This document shows, one piece after another, positions 44,165 to 55,421 of a stretch of 64,000 nucleotides of DNA. A program made the position numbers and the translations under genes. The stretch covers positions 1 to 64,000 of the forward strand of contig QRDG01000518.1 of the NCBI GenBank assembly GCA_012064385.1, read 5' to 3'. The DNA is from Puccinellia tenuiflora (lineage: Eukaryota; Streptophyta; Magnoliopsida; Poales; Poaceae). How positions within the stretch are numbered: the first letter of the stretch is position 1; the number at the start of each line of letters is the position of its first letter. Under the pieces are notes generated by a model. It saw only the letters and a program-made list of their open reading frames with translations, was not told the DNA's origin and searched no databases.

Positions 44165-45196
44165 TTAGAGGTGTCCGGCTCCGGCGGCGCGCCGGTTCAC
44201 GAACTCGGCCACCTCGCGCAGGAGCCTCTGGCTGTCGGCGAGGTCCTCGAACACGTAGAACGCGTGGACGGCGTCGGGGAACTCCGCGACGCGCACTTCC
44301 TCCTCGGCGCCGGCGGCGCGGAGCGCGTCCGCGTAGGCCCTCTGCCTGTCCTGGTGCACGTCCCACCCGCCCACGCACACCATCGTCGGCGGGAAGTCCC
44401 GCCACTCCGCCCCGCCCCCATCACCGCGCCGGCGGATCGCGGCCGGCACGTCGGCCGCCTCGTGGTCCCGCGTGGCGCCCGGCGGCAGGAACGCGCGCCA
44501 CAGCCACGCGATCCGCTCCGGCGCCCCGAACGGCGCGTCGCGGAGCCGCTCCTCCGACGCGGTCGCCGCCTCGCCGCCGAAGAAGGGCTGCAGCAGGACC
44601 AGCCCGGCCACGGCGCCGCCCCTCTGATGAAAGCGTGCGGTGACGTGGTGGGCGACGTTGCCGCCCGCGCTGTCCCCGGCGACGAACACGGCGGCGGGGG
44701 GAGACGTGAGGGCGCCTCCGGCCCCGGCGAGCGTCCAGCGGAGGGCCGCCTCGCCGTCGTCGTAGGCGGCCGGGAAGCGGTGCTCGGGCGCGAGGCGGTA
44801 GTCGACGGAGGCGACGACGGCAGGGATGGACGAGGCGAGGCGGCGGCAGAGAGCATCGAACTGAGCAGTCGCGACGGAGTGGAACACGAAGCCGCCGCCG
44901 TGGAAGTAGACGACCACCGGCAGCTGGGTCTGGGTTGTGGCATCAGTGGGCGGTGGGAAGAAAAGGCGGACGCGGAGATGTTCGGAGACGGCGTGGTCGG
45001 AGGACGAGACGCCGGCGGCGTCGGGGGCGAGGCTGGGAGGGACGGTGCGGTCGAAGAGCGAGAGGAGGAAGCGGTTGGCCGTGCCGTCGGCGCGGAGGGA
45101 CGCGGAGTGGAGGATGGAGACTGCCCCCACGAGCAGGCGCGCCCGCCACGGGAGAGGGGGTTTCCCCGGCGCCGGCGGCGGAGGATCCAACGACAT
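44165..45196 (-). CDS. Carboxylesterase, plant CXE family (alpha/beta-hydrolase)
   Basis: The gene is intronless and encodes 343 residues, a usual size for the family. I chose the ATG complementary to 45194-45196 (MSLDPPPPAPG), because the upstream extension does not look like an esterase. The oxyanion-hole motif HGG lies at residues 99-101 (VVVYFHGGGFVFHS), the nucleophile Ser176 in GDSAGGN, the likely acid Asp279 in GGWDVHQDR and His311 in DAVHAFY. All three catalytic residues are present, which argues for an active hydrolase and against a GID1 gibberellin receptor, where the His is replaced. It resembles plant 'probable carboxylesterase 18'-type proteins. Substrates of these enzymes are mostly unknown small esters. 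No signal peptide is seen, so it is probably cytosolic. A TATA-like AAATAAATT lies about 80 bases upstream on minus. The coding GC is very high, normal for grass single-exon genes. Confidence 0.92.
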   Translation of the reverse strand: MSLDPPPPAPGKPPLPWRARLLVGAVSILHSASLRADGTANRFLLSLFDRTVPPSLAPDAAGVSSSDHAVSEHLRVRLFFPPPTDATTQTQLPVVVYFHGGGFVFHSVATAQFDALCRRLASSIPAVVASVDYRLAPEHRFPAAYDDGEAALRWTLAGAGGALTSPPAAVFVAGDSAGGNVAHHVTARFHQRGGAVAGLVLLQPFFGGEAATASEERLRDAPFGAPERIAWLWRAFLPPGATRDHEAADVPAAIRRRGDGGGAEWRDFPPTMVCVGGWDVHQDRQRAYADALRAAGAEEEVRVAEFPDAVHAFYVFEDLADSQRLLREVAEFVNRRAAGAGHL

Positions 45197-45599
45197 GCCT
45201 TCCGGCTTCCGGACGAGCCCCGGCGAGACCCGAGTGAGATGAGGTGGTCGCGGTGTGCCGGTGTGTGTGATAAGGAAAGAATTTATTTTTTTCCTACCAG
45301 AACGGCCCAGAAGCGGGGACACTGACAGCCCAGAGCCCATGGGCCCAACTAACAGAACGCGACGGGCTGGATGTTCTATTTGATGCAGGCTGTGAGAGAA
45401 AATCATGGAAGCATCGTTTCAGCGTTTCATCAGTGTACAAACACACAGATTCCTTTTTTCCACGCATGGGACGCACAGGAATGTGCTTCCTCCCTGTTGT
45501 TTTTTCCTTTTTCTTCCTTCTTTCATTCTTTTCGTTTTATTTCTTTCCTTTCTAAGTAAGTTCTCTTTTTTTTGACTTTTATTATTTTGCTTCATTTAG
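45197..45599. other. Upstream flank of the esterase gene
   Basis: It contains the putative promoter on minus and no other gene. AT content rises sharply leftward-to-rightward after 45480. Confidence 0.4.
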
Positions 45600-46545
45600 T
45601 CCCAAAAAGCTCTTATAGTGGAGATTTATTCCTTGAACGTTTTTTATTTTCACATATGGTTGTGTTTTGTTTGACCAGTGGTAAAGTTTTTTTCTGTGGT
45701 CTAAATTTGTTCCCACAATAGTAGTGATTTGTCTCTCATGTGTTTAAAATTTTGTTTTTCATTATCTAATGGTATTTTTTGTACTCCTGTTTTGGTTAGT
45801 CAGATGATTTTTCTTGGATGCTATATCTTTTTTGTTGCTCTTGTACTCCTCTTTGTTCCACGTGCTCTAATTTTTTTCTACTTTGTCCTCATTGTTGTTC
45901 TTCTTGTAGTGATGATTTTTTATGGATGCCACAAATTTATTCCACTTGGCCTTGTTCCCTAGACTTGTGATTTGTTCCATGCATGGTCACTAAAATTTTG
46001 TTCCGCGTTCAATTTTTTTCCTCGTGCAGATGTGCTTTGTGGCTATAACTTTTATCCCATCTGTAGTGTGATTTTTGTTCCACTTAGTCTAAATTTTTTT
46101 ACCTCGAGTAGACGGGATTTGTCCCTCTGATGCTACATTTTTTCTTCAAATGCTATATTTTGTGTCCCCTTGTACTCCTGTTTGTTCCACATGTTCTAAA
46201 TTTTTGTTCCACTTTGTCAGTATTTTTATTCCTTCAACGATGTAATTTTTCCCAAATATAGTGTGATTTTGTTCCACTTAATCTATATTTTCTTCCTCGG
46301 GTATACGAGATTTGTATCAAATGTGTTTTTTTCCTTGGATGTTATATCTCTTTTGTTCCTCTTGTACTCATGTTTGTTCCATGCGCTATAAATTTTTGTT
46401 CTACTTTGTCCTCATTTTTTTTCTTCTTTTAGTGATGATTCTTCTATGGACGCCACAAATTTATTCCACTTAGCCTTGTTCCCTATACTTGTGACTTGTT
46501 CCACAGTCACTAATGTTTTGTTTCTTGTAAAATTTATTAGCACCA
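45600..46545. repeat. Degenerate tandem-repeat field with TTTGTTCCA motif
   Basis: The phrase tttgttccac recurs many times, within longer diverged units. The best pair is 45811-45979 and 46332-46503, which share ggatg(c/t)tatatct, gccacaaatttattccactt and gccttgttccct. A third partial copy starts near 46150. The longer-range spacing suggests units of roughly 260 bp. The Phe/Leu/Val-rich frame on + at 45729-45962 arises from this repeat. Confidence 0.7.
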
Positions 46546-47690
46546 AGTATTGATGCTAAGTAGCAAGATCATGAGAGCTTAAATTGTTGCATATGTGCTT
46601 AATTTAAAATCATCTGAATAATGCATTGAACTTGATGAAACGTCATGTGAGGAGATGGAACGTGATTACTACCTAGTTGTACTCTTGAATTGATGATACA
46701 CTTTCGCAACAAGATATGATGTATGGAAGTTGTTTCCAACACATTGAACCCTAAAAAAAATGTTACAGTATTATTGTCTTTTTTTCCCTATTTTAACCAC
46801 ATAATTGGAAAATTTAGTTTTATTTGTTTTTATACTAATATTCAAAGATATTAAGCGGTAACAAAATTCTTTTGTGGAACTATTTTTTCTACAATGTGTA
46901 ATCTATATAATTTTTGTGAATTTATAGTAAAGACCTATAAAGATTACTATCTAACAAATATCTGAATAGCAATTTGTAGTGTATGATTAAGTACACGTAT
47001 TTATAGAAACTTTTAGAGTATAAACTGAGCAAATGACACTACTATTTATAGTCAAAATTGTCTTACAAGTCAAAATTTAAGACAGTTTGCATATGTACAT
47101 TTTATTATTTGATAAGATCTGATGTACAACTCCCTACTGCATTATAAAAATAAATGTATTGCGGGAATTAAACTTGGAAATCTAGCACGTAGATTCCCGT
47201 AAAACCTGCCGGATGTCCCACAAGAAAGAGAATAACATGCTAACTAAACTTGTATTCACCGGTCATAGTGGTTTGTTCTAAAAATGGCATATTATCCAGT
47301 GGAATACTTTTTCATATGTATTTATACATTATAAATTAGAATCATAGTCAAAGTTGTGCGTTGTTGGTCAGAAAAAGTCATTAATTATTTATCTTTTTAC
47401 ATGGGATATTTAATATTTCTCGAGGTTAAGCTGCGAGTCCGTCACCTGGAGTAATCGTGCCACTATATATTTTACCATTTGGGCACTTCCCATCTCGTGA
47501 CCTGGGTGGTTGTCGTTGGGCTGTCATGGCAGTGGCCATCGTGGCTGACTTAACGTGGAGCTTGATGAGTTTGGTAATCCGAGACGAGATTGGTACACAC
47601 TATGTATCCAGGTTCGGCCCCTCGGTGAAGGTAAATACCTACTACTGCTTTGTTGTCTTAAGGAGTGATGATTGCTAGGGCTTGCTAGCG
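46546..47690. other. AT-rich stretch interrupting the repeat field
   Basis: About 1.1 kb of AT-rich DNA lies between two parts of the TTTGTTCCA field. No frame of note was found. It may be an insertion, but its ends could not be defined. Confidence 0.35.
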
Positions 47691-48110
47691 TAAATTGTGT
47701 GTGTCGATTTTTGTTCCACCTAGTCTAATTTTTTTCTGAGATTTGTTCCCCTTGTAACCATGTTTGTTCCATATGATCTAATTTTGATAGTCCACTTTGT
47801 GAGTATTCTTGTTCGACATGTAATCATGATTCTTTCATGGATGACGTAATTTTGTTCCACTTAGGGCTTGTTTGGTAACTGCAATCCCGGGGGGATCCCG
47901 ACCTTTTCCCGGGGAGAATCTTCCCCTAGTCCGGAGGTCGGGAATAAAATCCCGAGGTTTTATACCTGTTTCTTCAGATTCCCGGCCGAGATTATTTTCC
48001 CGGAGCTATTTAACCCGGACAGCCAAACAAGCCCTTAAAAGTTATCTTTGTACTCGAGATTTGTTCCACATTTTCTATATTTTTGTTCCTAGTGTAGACG
48101 TCCAATACCC
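47691..48110. repeat. Second part of the TTTGTTCCA repeat field, with a MITE inside
   Basis: The phrases tttttgttccacctagtctaa and catggatgacgtaattttgttccac match units of the field at 45600-46545. A Tourist MITE (47864-48034) has inserted here. Confidence 0.6.
47864..48034. mobile_element. Tourist-type (PIF/Harbinger) MITE
   Basis: The 171-bp element starts GGGCTTGTTTGG and ends CCAAACAAGCCC, perfect 12-base inverted repeats. It is flanked on both sides by TTA (47861-47863 and 48035-48037), the superfamily's target duplication. The clean ends suggest a young insertion. It has no coding capacity. Confidence 0.93.
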
Positions 48111-48370
48111 TACACACATGTCGGGTTGGGATATTCTCATGAGTCACCAGACCTCTATTTTGTTTAGTAAATCCAGTGTTTATTCTCCGTGTGACTGACC
48201 AACATCTGTGGTTCCTGTGTTGTATCTGACCCAAAACAAAACTAAGCATATATTGGTGTTTCACAAGGTCTTCTGTGTTTTATTGATTATTATTTTGAGA
48301 TCGTAAATTCTGAAGAAAGAAAAGAAATTTTTTTCTTGCATTTCGGAATGACAGAACAATAACCCACAGG
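48111..48370. other. Short spacer, nothing recognised
   Basis: AT-rich DNA between the repeat field and a GC-rich block. Confidence 0.3.
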
Positions 48371-49650
48371 ATCTACCTTTACAGGAGGGCTAAGTGCTGC
48401 TGCCTGCGAGGGTGGCGTGAAAGAATCAAGCAAGGGTTGGGACCGCGCAGCTGCGTCCCCCGCGTTGCCTCCCCGAGTGAGGCGACCGGGGGCTCTCTCT
48501 CTCCCCCGCCTCCCCCCGTCCCTCCCTCCCCGGCCCCCTCCTGCCGCCGTCGGCAGCCGCCTCCGGGCGTTGCTCGTGAGGTGCCGGCGGCGGCGGGCCT
48601 GCTTTTCCCCGCGCGCGCGGCGCGCCGACTCGGGCGGGCGTGGCTGGCGGCGGTGTAGATCGGCGAGCAGCGGTTCGGCGGCGGCTCGGCGGGCCCCGGG
48701 TGGCCTCTGGAGCGACGGTGCCACCCCTTGGTGGCAGCTCAGCGTGGCGGCGTGAGGGCAAGCCGGCGGCGCTCGTTCGGCCCAGATCTGGGCCCCTTGG
48801 GCCCAGATGGGTTGGGGCGGGCCGGCTGCTCTTCGCGCAGCGACGATGCTCCCTGGAGGTGGAGGTGGTGAGCCGGTGATGGCAAGGTGGCGGCAGCGCT
48901 GGCAGGCGGCCTGCTGCAGCGTGGCGGCGGGGACTTCGCCGGGCCAGGCGGGCCTGGTGTGTCCCTGCGGCCACGTCCGGTCGGCTACCACTTCGGCGGT
49001 GGAGGTAGTTCCCTCCCGCGCGGCTGCTGTGCTGCTACCCCTTACCTACTGTGCTCCCCGATTCTTTCCTCTAGGCCTCGTGACAGTGACCACGGTGAGA
49101 CGATGAGGGTGGCGTCAAGACCGTGGTGGCGCATGTTGGTGGGCGGCAAGCTGGGTGGAGCGCTACGGATCATCCGGGTAGTGGTTGTATGAGGTTTGGG
49201 AGAAATCCCTGTTGGCTTGCCCGGCTCCGACGCGGTGACGCCTGCGGGTGCCGCCTTTCCTTCCTGAAGGGCGTCGGGTGTACCCCGTCCCCACTACCCC
49301 TCGCGTACCGGGGGAAACCCTAGGATCCGTCCGGGCAGCAGCGTCGTCGTCGTCGCACTCCTTCTTGAAGGTGTTGTTTGGTACGCGGTTGGTCGGAGTG
49401 CTAGGAGCGTGGTGGAATTCTCCGGAGGGCGCAGCGGTTGCGGGACATCCTCGTTTAGTCGATCTACCGTTGTTGGCATTAGTTTCTTTTGCATTTCTTT
49501 TTCTGGTTTTTTCTCTCTTGGGCTTTTTTGTGCTGTTTGCCCCAGCGGTGGTGTCAAGTTGTATGGGTGGTTGCTATATTAATATAGCTGGGCGCAAGCC
49601 TGTTTCGTGCAAGTGCTGCTGCCTGCTGGGCACATCCCTCACGACTTGAT
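48371..49650 (+). repeat. GC-rich LINE-like repeat, probable
   Basis: This is a high-GC block with overlapping frames on both strands and low-complexity Arg/Pro/Ala translations, followed by a T-rich tail (tttcttttgcatttctttttctgg, then tatattaatatagctgggcgcaagcc). The build is like the block at 36040-37295. No reverse transcriptase or other domain was recognised and no protein is supported. Confidence 0.3.
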
Positions 49651-52440
49651 AAACCGACAGTCTCCACAGCTGACAAGAAACGATTTCTCCAACATGATAT
49701 AGATTTAAAAAGCCTAGGCTCCACGAACTTAGTGGCTTACAGCAAGTGCTACGATCTATTGCAAGTCAACCGTCGTCTTTATAGGTATATAGCCGACAGT
49801 CCACCGTTTTAAGCACCTTCTACCGACCAGGGAGTCCCATGACCAATTACATGCCCATGACACCAAAACATGTCATGATTAGCGAGCTTTGATCTACTGT
49901 AGCTCTTCAAATGGGAGCCATGTTTGCACAGAAGCAGGTGAGATATATGGGCGTACGTGTGTGCGTGTCACTGTTATGTGGATGTGGCGCGAAAGATCTT
50001 TTTTCGGGTGGCTGTCAGCGTAACAGTCAAGCTAGCTGTACTGTGGATTATTGGTGAAAAACTTAGGCATAAAGGAATTAATAATCGTAGTCCCCAGACA
50101 AGTCAACTGCTAGATCGATCACTGTCCGGATGCATGGCTCTCGTTTTGAGAATCGAAACTACAGTAGTTGCATTGGTTACAGTTACCGGTCGGAGCGGGC
50201 AACCCGGCCGGCTCGCCAGCATATCTCGGCCGCATTAATACGCCGGCGCCGCCGGCGTATCCACGACCCCTCATACCGGGTGCCGACCGTCATCCGTCGG
50301 TCGCCGCCGGCCATGCACATAAATACATCTCAAATGTACATAATTACTTCAAATATATATGACAAGATCAAGACCCGACGTCTCTGCCTGATCGATAAAT
50401 ATATCTAGATTCCTTTTTGAAATTCATCGATCAAGCATATATGTTGTGTGTTCGTCGTGAGATTTAACCTGAAGGGACAAGAGGCACGTCACTTTGGGCT
50501 GGCATATGCTTTGTAGCATCATAGCACTAATTCAAATGTCAGGAATATCGGGTTAAGTTAAACTAGAAATATTCCCCGCAGCAGGGACCTTTTAGAAACT
50601 ATATTATGTAAATAAAAGGGTATAAAAACATGATACATTAAATTGTGTAAAGGAATATGCTAAATTCAATTTTTCATAGTCGACATACTAAATTTGATTG
50701 ACATGGAATATCTATGTATTAAAAAAATATTAACATGGACAAATAAATGATTAGAAATATAATATAATGTGGAGTTTGTATGTAAAGATTAATAAATATT
50801 AGCGGGGATGACATGGAAAATTGATTGGCTAATAGAATGAATGATGTGGATAGTTTGCATGTTAAGATAGAAAATCATAAATGCACTTAGTGGGGTTTTG
50901 CTTTATAAAAGGTATAGATAGACCAGACCGCACAAGGCCAAGAAACATAAAAGCTCAACACAAAAGACACACAAGCCAATAAAGAACTAAGCTTAGTTCG
51001 ACAACGCTGGTGGGGAGGAGTCGGAGAAGAACCTTCTAAGGAGCGCGACCATCTCGTCCAGCAGCAACAACACCTTTGGTTTTAGAAGCGAACACCATTG
51101 CCGCAAAATGAGCATACTTTTGAAGACACGATCAGAAGGCCGTCTAGGGAATTTAGATTCAATAGTGACTTTATTACAAATAAGTCAAAGATCCATCATT
51201 GAGCCGCAAACATGGCTCATAGAAAACGACGAACTTTGCCCTTAAACCCTTGAAGAATAGAGAACATATCAGCAAAGCTGGATGGCTTCCATCGCACCCC
51301 CAACATGGTTCATACACCACTCCCTCATACTCAGTGGTGGACCTAGAAACATTTGAAGCCTGGGCAAATAGGACTAGCATGTCCTTTTCTCGAACAAAAT
51401 CTTCGTAAAAGTAATACGTCGCAACCTGCTCATACTATACATGTTGAATTGCGAGTGTGATCACACTCGTTCTACACAAAGCTTAACCAATTGGGTTAAC
51501 ATGTACCCCGAGACTCATCCCTATCCTTCTTCCTCCTCATGGAGACTCCTCGAGAGCTTAGATATGCATTGATGTAGCCACTGATATTTTTGCTAAATAC
51601 TATGTTGGCTGAATTTTGTTCTCGAGATATATTGATCCTCGCGCCATATACTAATTAAGTTTCATACACCTAAGTAATTTTCCCAAAGCTTAAAAGGGCG
51701 CAAGAAATTAAGTTGCAATATTTTTGTAAATGTCAACTAAAACAAAATTTGGACTGTTCTGCGAAAAGGGACTATGCCTCATGCTCAAGCACTACTCCGG
51801 ATTGAAAGATAAAGAAAAACCAAAACGTGCAAAAGGAGAGGCCGCTTGTCAGTATGTAAAAAGGCTTGACTTGGTGCTCCTGGGTAGCAACGCGATCAGC
51901 AAGCTTTCGCATCACTCAAGAAGCACATTTTTTCAAAGTAGTCTATAGTTGGTGCATACTGGCGAAAAGCTAAAGTGTTTTTATATCGGATCTATGCTTG
52001 CTAGGTGGCACGGCGTGACGTGGTATAATTTCCGATGGTGACATATATAATTCGCCGAATTATCTGTCGTGCACTACTTCAAGATTAGACAGTGAAGCTT
52101 TGCACTGAGTGTTCATAGATCTTCTCGTACAGGTGGAATGCCTGGCGATGTCTAACAAAAACAAGTCAAAATATAGGAGAGGTGAAAGGTCGTGTAACTG
52201 AACAAATATAACAGGTTAATTGGGTCGGGTCCCGGAGAACATGAGACCGTCGAACCAATAGACTCATCTGTCATCAGATATTTGCTGATAATGTACAGTA
52301 GATACTACTATATGCCACTTGTGATTGCATTATGGCGGATCTTGTCATTAACTTTGATTGAGATGTCGCTAAAAAGGCGAGTATATAGGCGCCCAAAGCC
52401 CCAAATAATGGAGGCAAGTGACAGCGAGATTCTTATTACT
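49651..52440. other. Intergenic stretch upstream of NF-YB, nothing firm
   Basis: No gene recognised. About 50180-50310 is a short GC-rich island in which the 10-mer atacgccggc occurs next to its mirror gccggcgtat. About 50560-50930 is AT-rich. About 51320-51370 (gtggtggacctagaaacatttgaagcctgggcaaa) resembles a phrase common in grass DNA transposons. Confidence 0.35.
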
Positions 52441-52997
52441 ATTACAGTACTACACCAAGTTTAAAAACTCCCGGGAGGTTCGTGAGCATGGCCACGTCAG
52501 ACTCAGATGCTCCACGTCCGCACCTTGCGTGGCAGACCGTCCATGACGGCATGGACCACCCGCGCAGATCGATGCACCGAATTTCCCAGCGTGGCACCGG
52601 CGGACGGCGTCGCGGGGGCGCCGGCGCCTGAGCCAATACTTATCGGTAAACAAACGGCCCATCTGGCGCCACGTCACCACCTCCATGCGTTCTTATCCCC
52701 ACGATCCGTCCCAAGGGCCCTGCCATTCTCCACTACAAGCTCCTGCTCGTCAAAAGTCTCCCAGCTCACTCGCCACTAGCTACCCTCTCCGGTTTCCTAC
52801 AAATTCTCGTCGTCTCGCTCGTTCGACCTGCGACTGACGTGTTGCCGTTGATTCTTGGAGCCTTCCCAGTACAGTGTGGTGTTGAGTTTGGATCGCTTGA
52901 TCAGCTTCAGAGCTCACCGGAGAAGCTAGCTGGGGAGAAAGAAGTACAGAGAGGTGTTGCTCTGTTTCTTGGTGTCGGTTGCCGGTTGGGGGCAGGG

Positions 52998-53645
52998 ATG
53001 CCGGACTCCGACAACGACTCCGGCGGGCCGAGCAACGCGGACTTCTCGTCGCCCAAGGAGCAGGACCGGTTCCTGCCGATCGCCAACGTGAGCCGGATCA
53101 TGAAGAAGGCGCTGCCGGCCAACGCCAAGATCTCCAAGGACGCCAAGGAGACGGTGCAGGAGTGCGTCTCCGAGTTCATCTCCTTCATCACGGGGGAGGC
53201 CTCCGACAAGTGCCAGAGGGAGAAGCGCAAGACCATCAACGGCGACGACCTGCTCTGGGCCATGACCACGCTCGGATTCGAGGACTACATGGAGCCGCTC
53301 AAGCTCTACCTCCACAAGTTCCGCGAGCTCGAGGGCGACAAGGCCGCCGCCACCTCCGGCTCCGGCTCGCAGCAGCACCAGAGGGAGCCTACCACGCCAA
53401 GGAGCAATGGCGACCACGGCGGCTACGGCGGCATGTACGGTGGCGCCGGGGCAGGAGGAGGCGGCGGCGGTAATATGTTCATGATGATGGGGCAGCCCAT
53501 GTACGGCTCCCCGCCGGCGGCATCAGGGTACCAACACCCGCCGCAGCACCATCAGATGATGACCGGAGGAGGACAAGGTGGATATGGCTACGGCGATGCC
53601 GGACCCTCGTCGTCGTCAGGCTTCGGCAGGCAAGACAGGACATGA
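52998..53645 (+). CDS. NF-YB transcription factor subunit (HAP3), non-LEC1 type
   Basis: The gene is intronless and encodes 215 residues from ATG 52998. Residues about 22-113 form the histone-fold core, starting EQDRFLPIANVSRIMKKALP and including KISKDAKETVQECVSEFISF, KCQREKRKTINGDDLLWAM and GFEDYMEPLKLYL. This core pairs with NF-YC and then NF-YA to bind CCAAT boxes. Lys47 (ISKDAKE) stands where LEC1-type proteins have Asp, so this is a general, non-LEC1 NF-YB. The C-terminal third is Gly/Met/His/Tyr-rich low complexity. It resembles cereal NF-YB2/NF-YB3 proteins; I do not assign a number. Upstream in-frame codons exist, but the core family N-terminus MPDSDNDSGG supports this start. The 5' flank is CT-rich, as in grass leaders. 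Confidence 0.95.
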   Translation: MPDSDNDSGGPSNADFSSPKEQDRFLPIANVSRIMKKALPANAKISKDAKETVQECVSEFISFITGEASDKCQREKRKTINGDDLLWAMTTLGFEDYMEPLKLYLHKFRELEGDKAAATSGSGSQQHQREPTTPRSNGDHGGYGGMYGGAGAGGGGGGNMFMMMGQPMYGSPPAASGYQHPPQHHQMMTGGGQGGYGYGDAGPSSSSGFGRQDRT

Positions 53646-54139
53646 GTGTACCTGCCATGCTGCACGGACTTCTTGGTTGGCGTATCTGTTTTACTTACAA
53701 ACTGGAGTTGGAGGTGAGGCCGTGCAGACACTGCAGATGCTAAGCGAGTCATTTTACTGTTAATCTCCAGCCTTTCTTGTGCTTCAAATGTGCTTAAGCG
53801 AGTCATTTTACTGTTAATTAGCACCACCACTATGGTTGCGCATTTAACCTCTTGATTGATGATCCATCATATGTGTGCTTGACTAGGTACATTTCTTAAA
53901 ATTAATGACAAGTATACATTAATGTTCTATGGTGATTGGTGACCACCTCTTCCTCCATTTATTTGGCCGGGTTGTAGTACGTACTACGTCCTAGCTGATT
54001 GGTACTTTTCTGTGGAGATAATTTGGAATATTAGGGTGTCGGTTGTGTGATCTCAGGTGTCGGCATGGATAATCCTTTATTTAGAAGACATGTAATACCG
54101 AGTCTTCAAAGTCCTAAGTATACTGCTAACATATAGAGA
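53646..54139. other. 3' flank of NF-YB
   Basis: Probably includes the 3' UTR. A direct repeat of gcgagtcattttactgttaat occurs at about 53743 and 53798. No gene seen. Confidence 0.4.
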
Positions 54140-54225
54140 GTGGTTTGCCCGAGGATCAGGTTGATTGTGGGGTTTGAACCCTGAAGCTGATGTCCTTTCA
54201 CCAGAGCATTTTACCCGCTCAGGTA
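54140..54225 (-). mobile_element. tRNA-like SINE-head relic
   Basis: On minus, an A-box-like GAGCGGGTAAAATGCTCTGG is followed by a B-box-like GGTTCAAACCCC (54170-54181). The arrangement suggests a decayed tRNA-derived SINE, weaker than the one at 41.9 kb. Confidence 0.35.
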
Positions 54226-55038
54226 TAATTTGTATCTTTTGAAACAGAGATCTCTTCGAAGTAAATTATGCCGACTCCGGGACGCTAGCCCACGATACAC
54301 AAATGGTAGATTCAGATGATTCAGTGTTACACGGTTTAGGTTTAGCTGGTTAGTGTGTTAGAAGGACATAACCACAGTTACTACGATGGTAATGAGAATT
54401 AGAAATGAAAAGCACAGGACTGAAACCCCAAAGGAAATTGAAGAGAAGGCAATATTCTCCTGTTGATTATCCGAAACATATCTCCGATCTCGGCACGTGT
54501 TCCCTTCCTAACATCTCCGATCTCGACACGTGGATACAAGCTCCCAAATATGCATTACCATTAAAACTGCACGTGCTTATTAGTGTGCAAGTAAACGACA
54601 AGCACGAACTGCTGATCTGTGATGACTCACCAAACCAACCTTAACTTTTTTAAGCGATGCTAAGTAAAGTTTATATATGCTGGAGGTTGAGCATGAACAT
54701 ATGCTCAGGCAGGCAGTAGTATTCTTATCCCCTATTGGCAAGGATCAGTGAGCAGTTAGTTGCACTCAGCTATCAGTCATAGGCGGCAACAAAGGGCAAA
54801 ATTAAAGGAGAAAAGGCAGGGAAGATAAGGAGTGATGGATAGCTCGATGGAGCACTTGGGTGATTTGGGGGCGGAGGAAGTTTCCACTGGCCTTTTGGGG
54901 GCAGGGACAAGTGAGCCTGGATTCCCATTGGGCACGGAAAGATCTCCTTGGCTGATTGGATGACAGGTACCTGCTGCTGCTTCTTCTTCTTCTCTATCGC
55001 CCACAAAAAAAGGAGAGAGACACTCGGAAATCCACTTT
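54226..55038. other. Spacer, nothing recognised
   Basis: Mixed DNA without a supported frame. A short duplication of a(t/c)atctccgatctcg(g/a)cacgtg is seen at about 54478 and 54509. Confidence 0.35.
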
Positions 55039-55421
55039 GGCTCCCGGGCTCATCTGCTCCCGGATGCCTTTCCGATTTTTTTGAATTTTTAAAACGCTTC
55101 AAAAAAATCTGAAAAAAATTGTGCGGAAACATATTCATGTATTCAATATTCGTGTAAATTTTCGATAGAAAATATCAATTTTTGCGCCCTGTGCAAAAAA
55201 GACAAATATCTGACAGACAAAATAGGTGAACAGTCCACTATTCAAAAAGAAAGATTTGTCTTTTTTACACAGGGCGGAAAATTGATATTTTTTGTCGAAA
55301 TTTTACACGAGTGTTGAATACTTCAATATGTTCATGTCCAATTTTTTTCAGAATTTTTCGAAGCATTTTCGTATTTTAAAAAAATCGGAAATAAAACAAG
55401 GAGCAGATGAGCCCGGGAGCC
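55039..55421. mobile_element. Fold-back MITE, long inverted repeats
   Basis: The left end GGCTCCCGGGCTCATCTGCT equals the complement of the right end. The inversion runs for about 170 bases per arm with mismatches, to a centre where gtgcaaaaaagacaaat faces atttgtcttttttacac. The whole 383 bp could fold into one hairpin. It has no coding capacity. A target duplication was not resolved. The core resembles that of the element at 37873. Confidence 0.85.

Noticed and set aside
44171..45325. 384-residue plus-strand frame opposite the esterase gene
   Set aside because: It is the mirror of a very GC-rich coding exon; the minus strand has the clear esterase motifs.
45729..45962. Small hydrophobic plus-strand frame resembling a membrane protein
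   Set aside because: It is generated by T-rich tandem-repeat DNA, and the neighbouring repeat copies do not keep the frame.
48290..48991. 233-residue minus-strand frame, rich in Pro/Arg/Ala
   Set aside because: Low-complexity product of a GC-rich repeat with competing frames on the other strand and no recognised domain.
50180..50310. GC island considered as a promoter
   Set aside because: No TATA box, leader or downstream coding frame could be tied to it.
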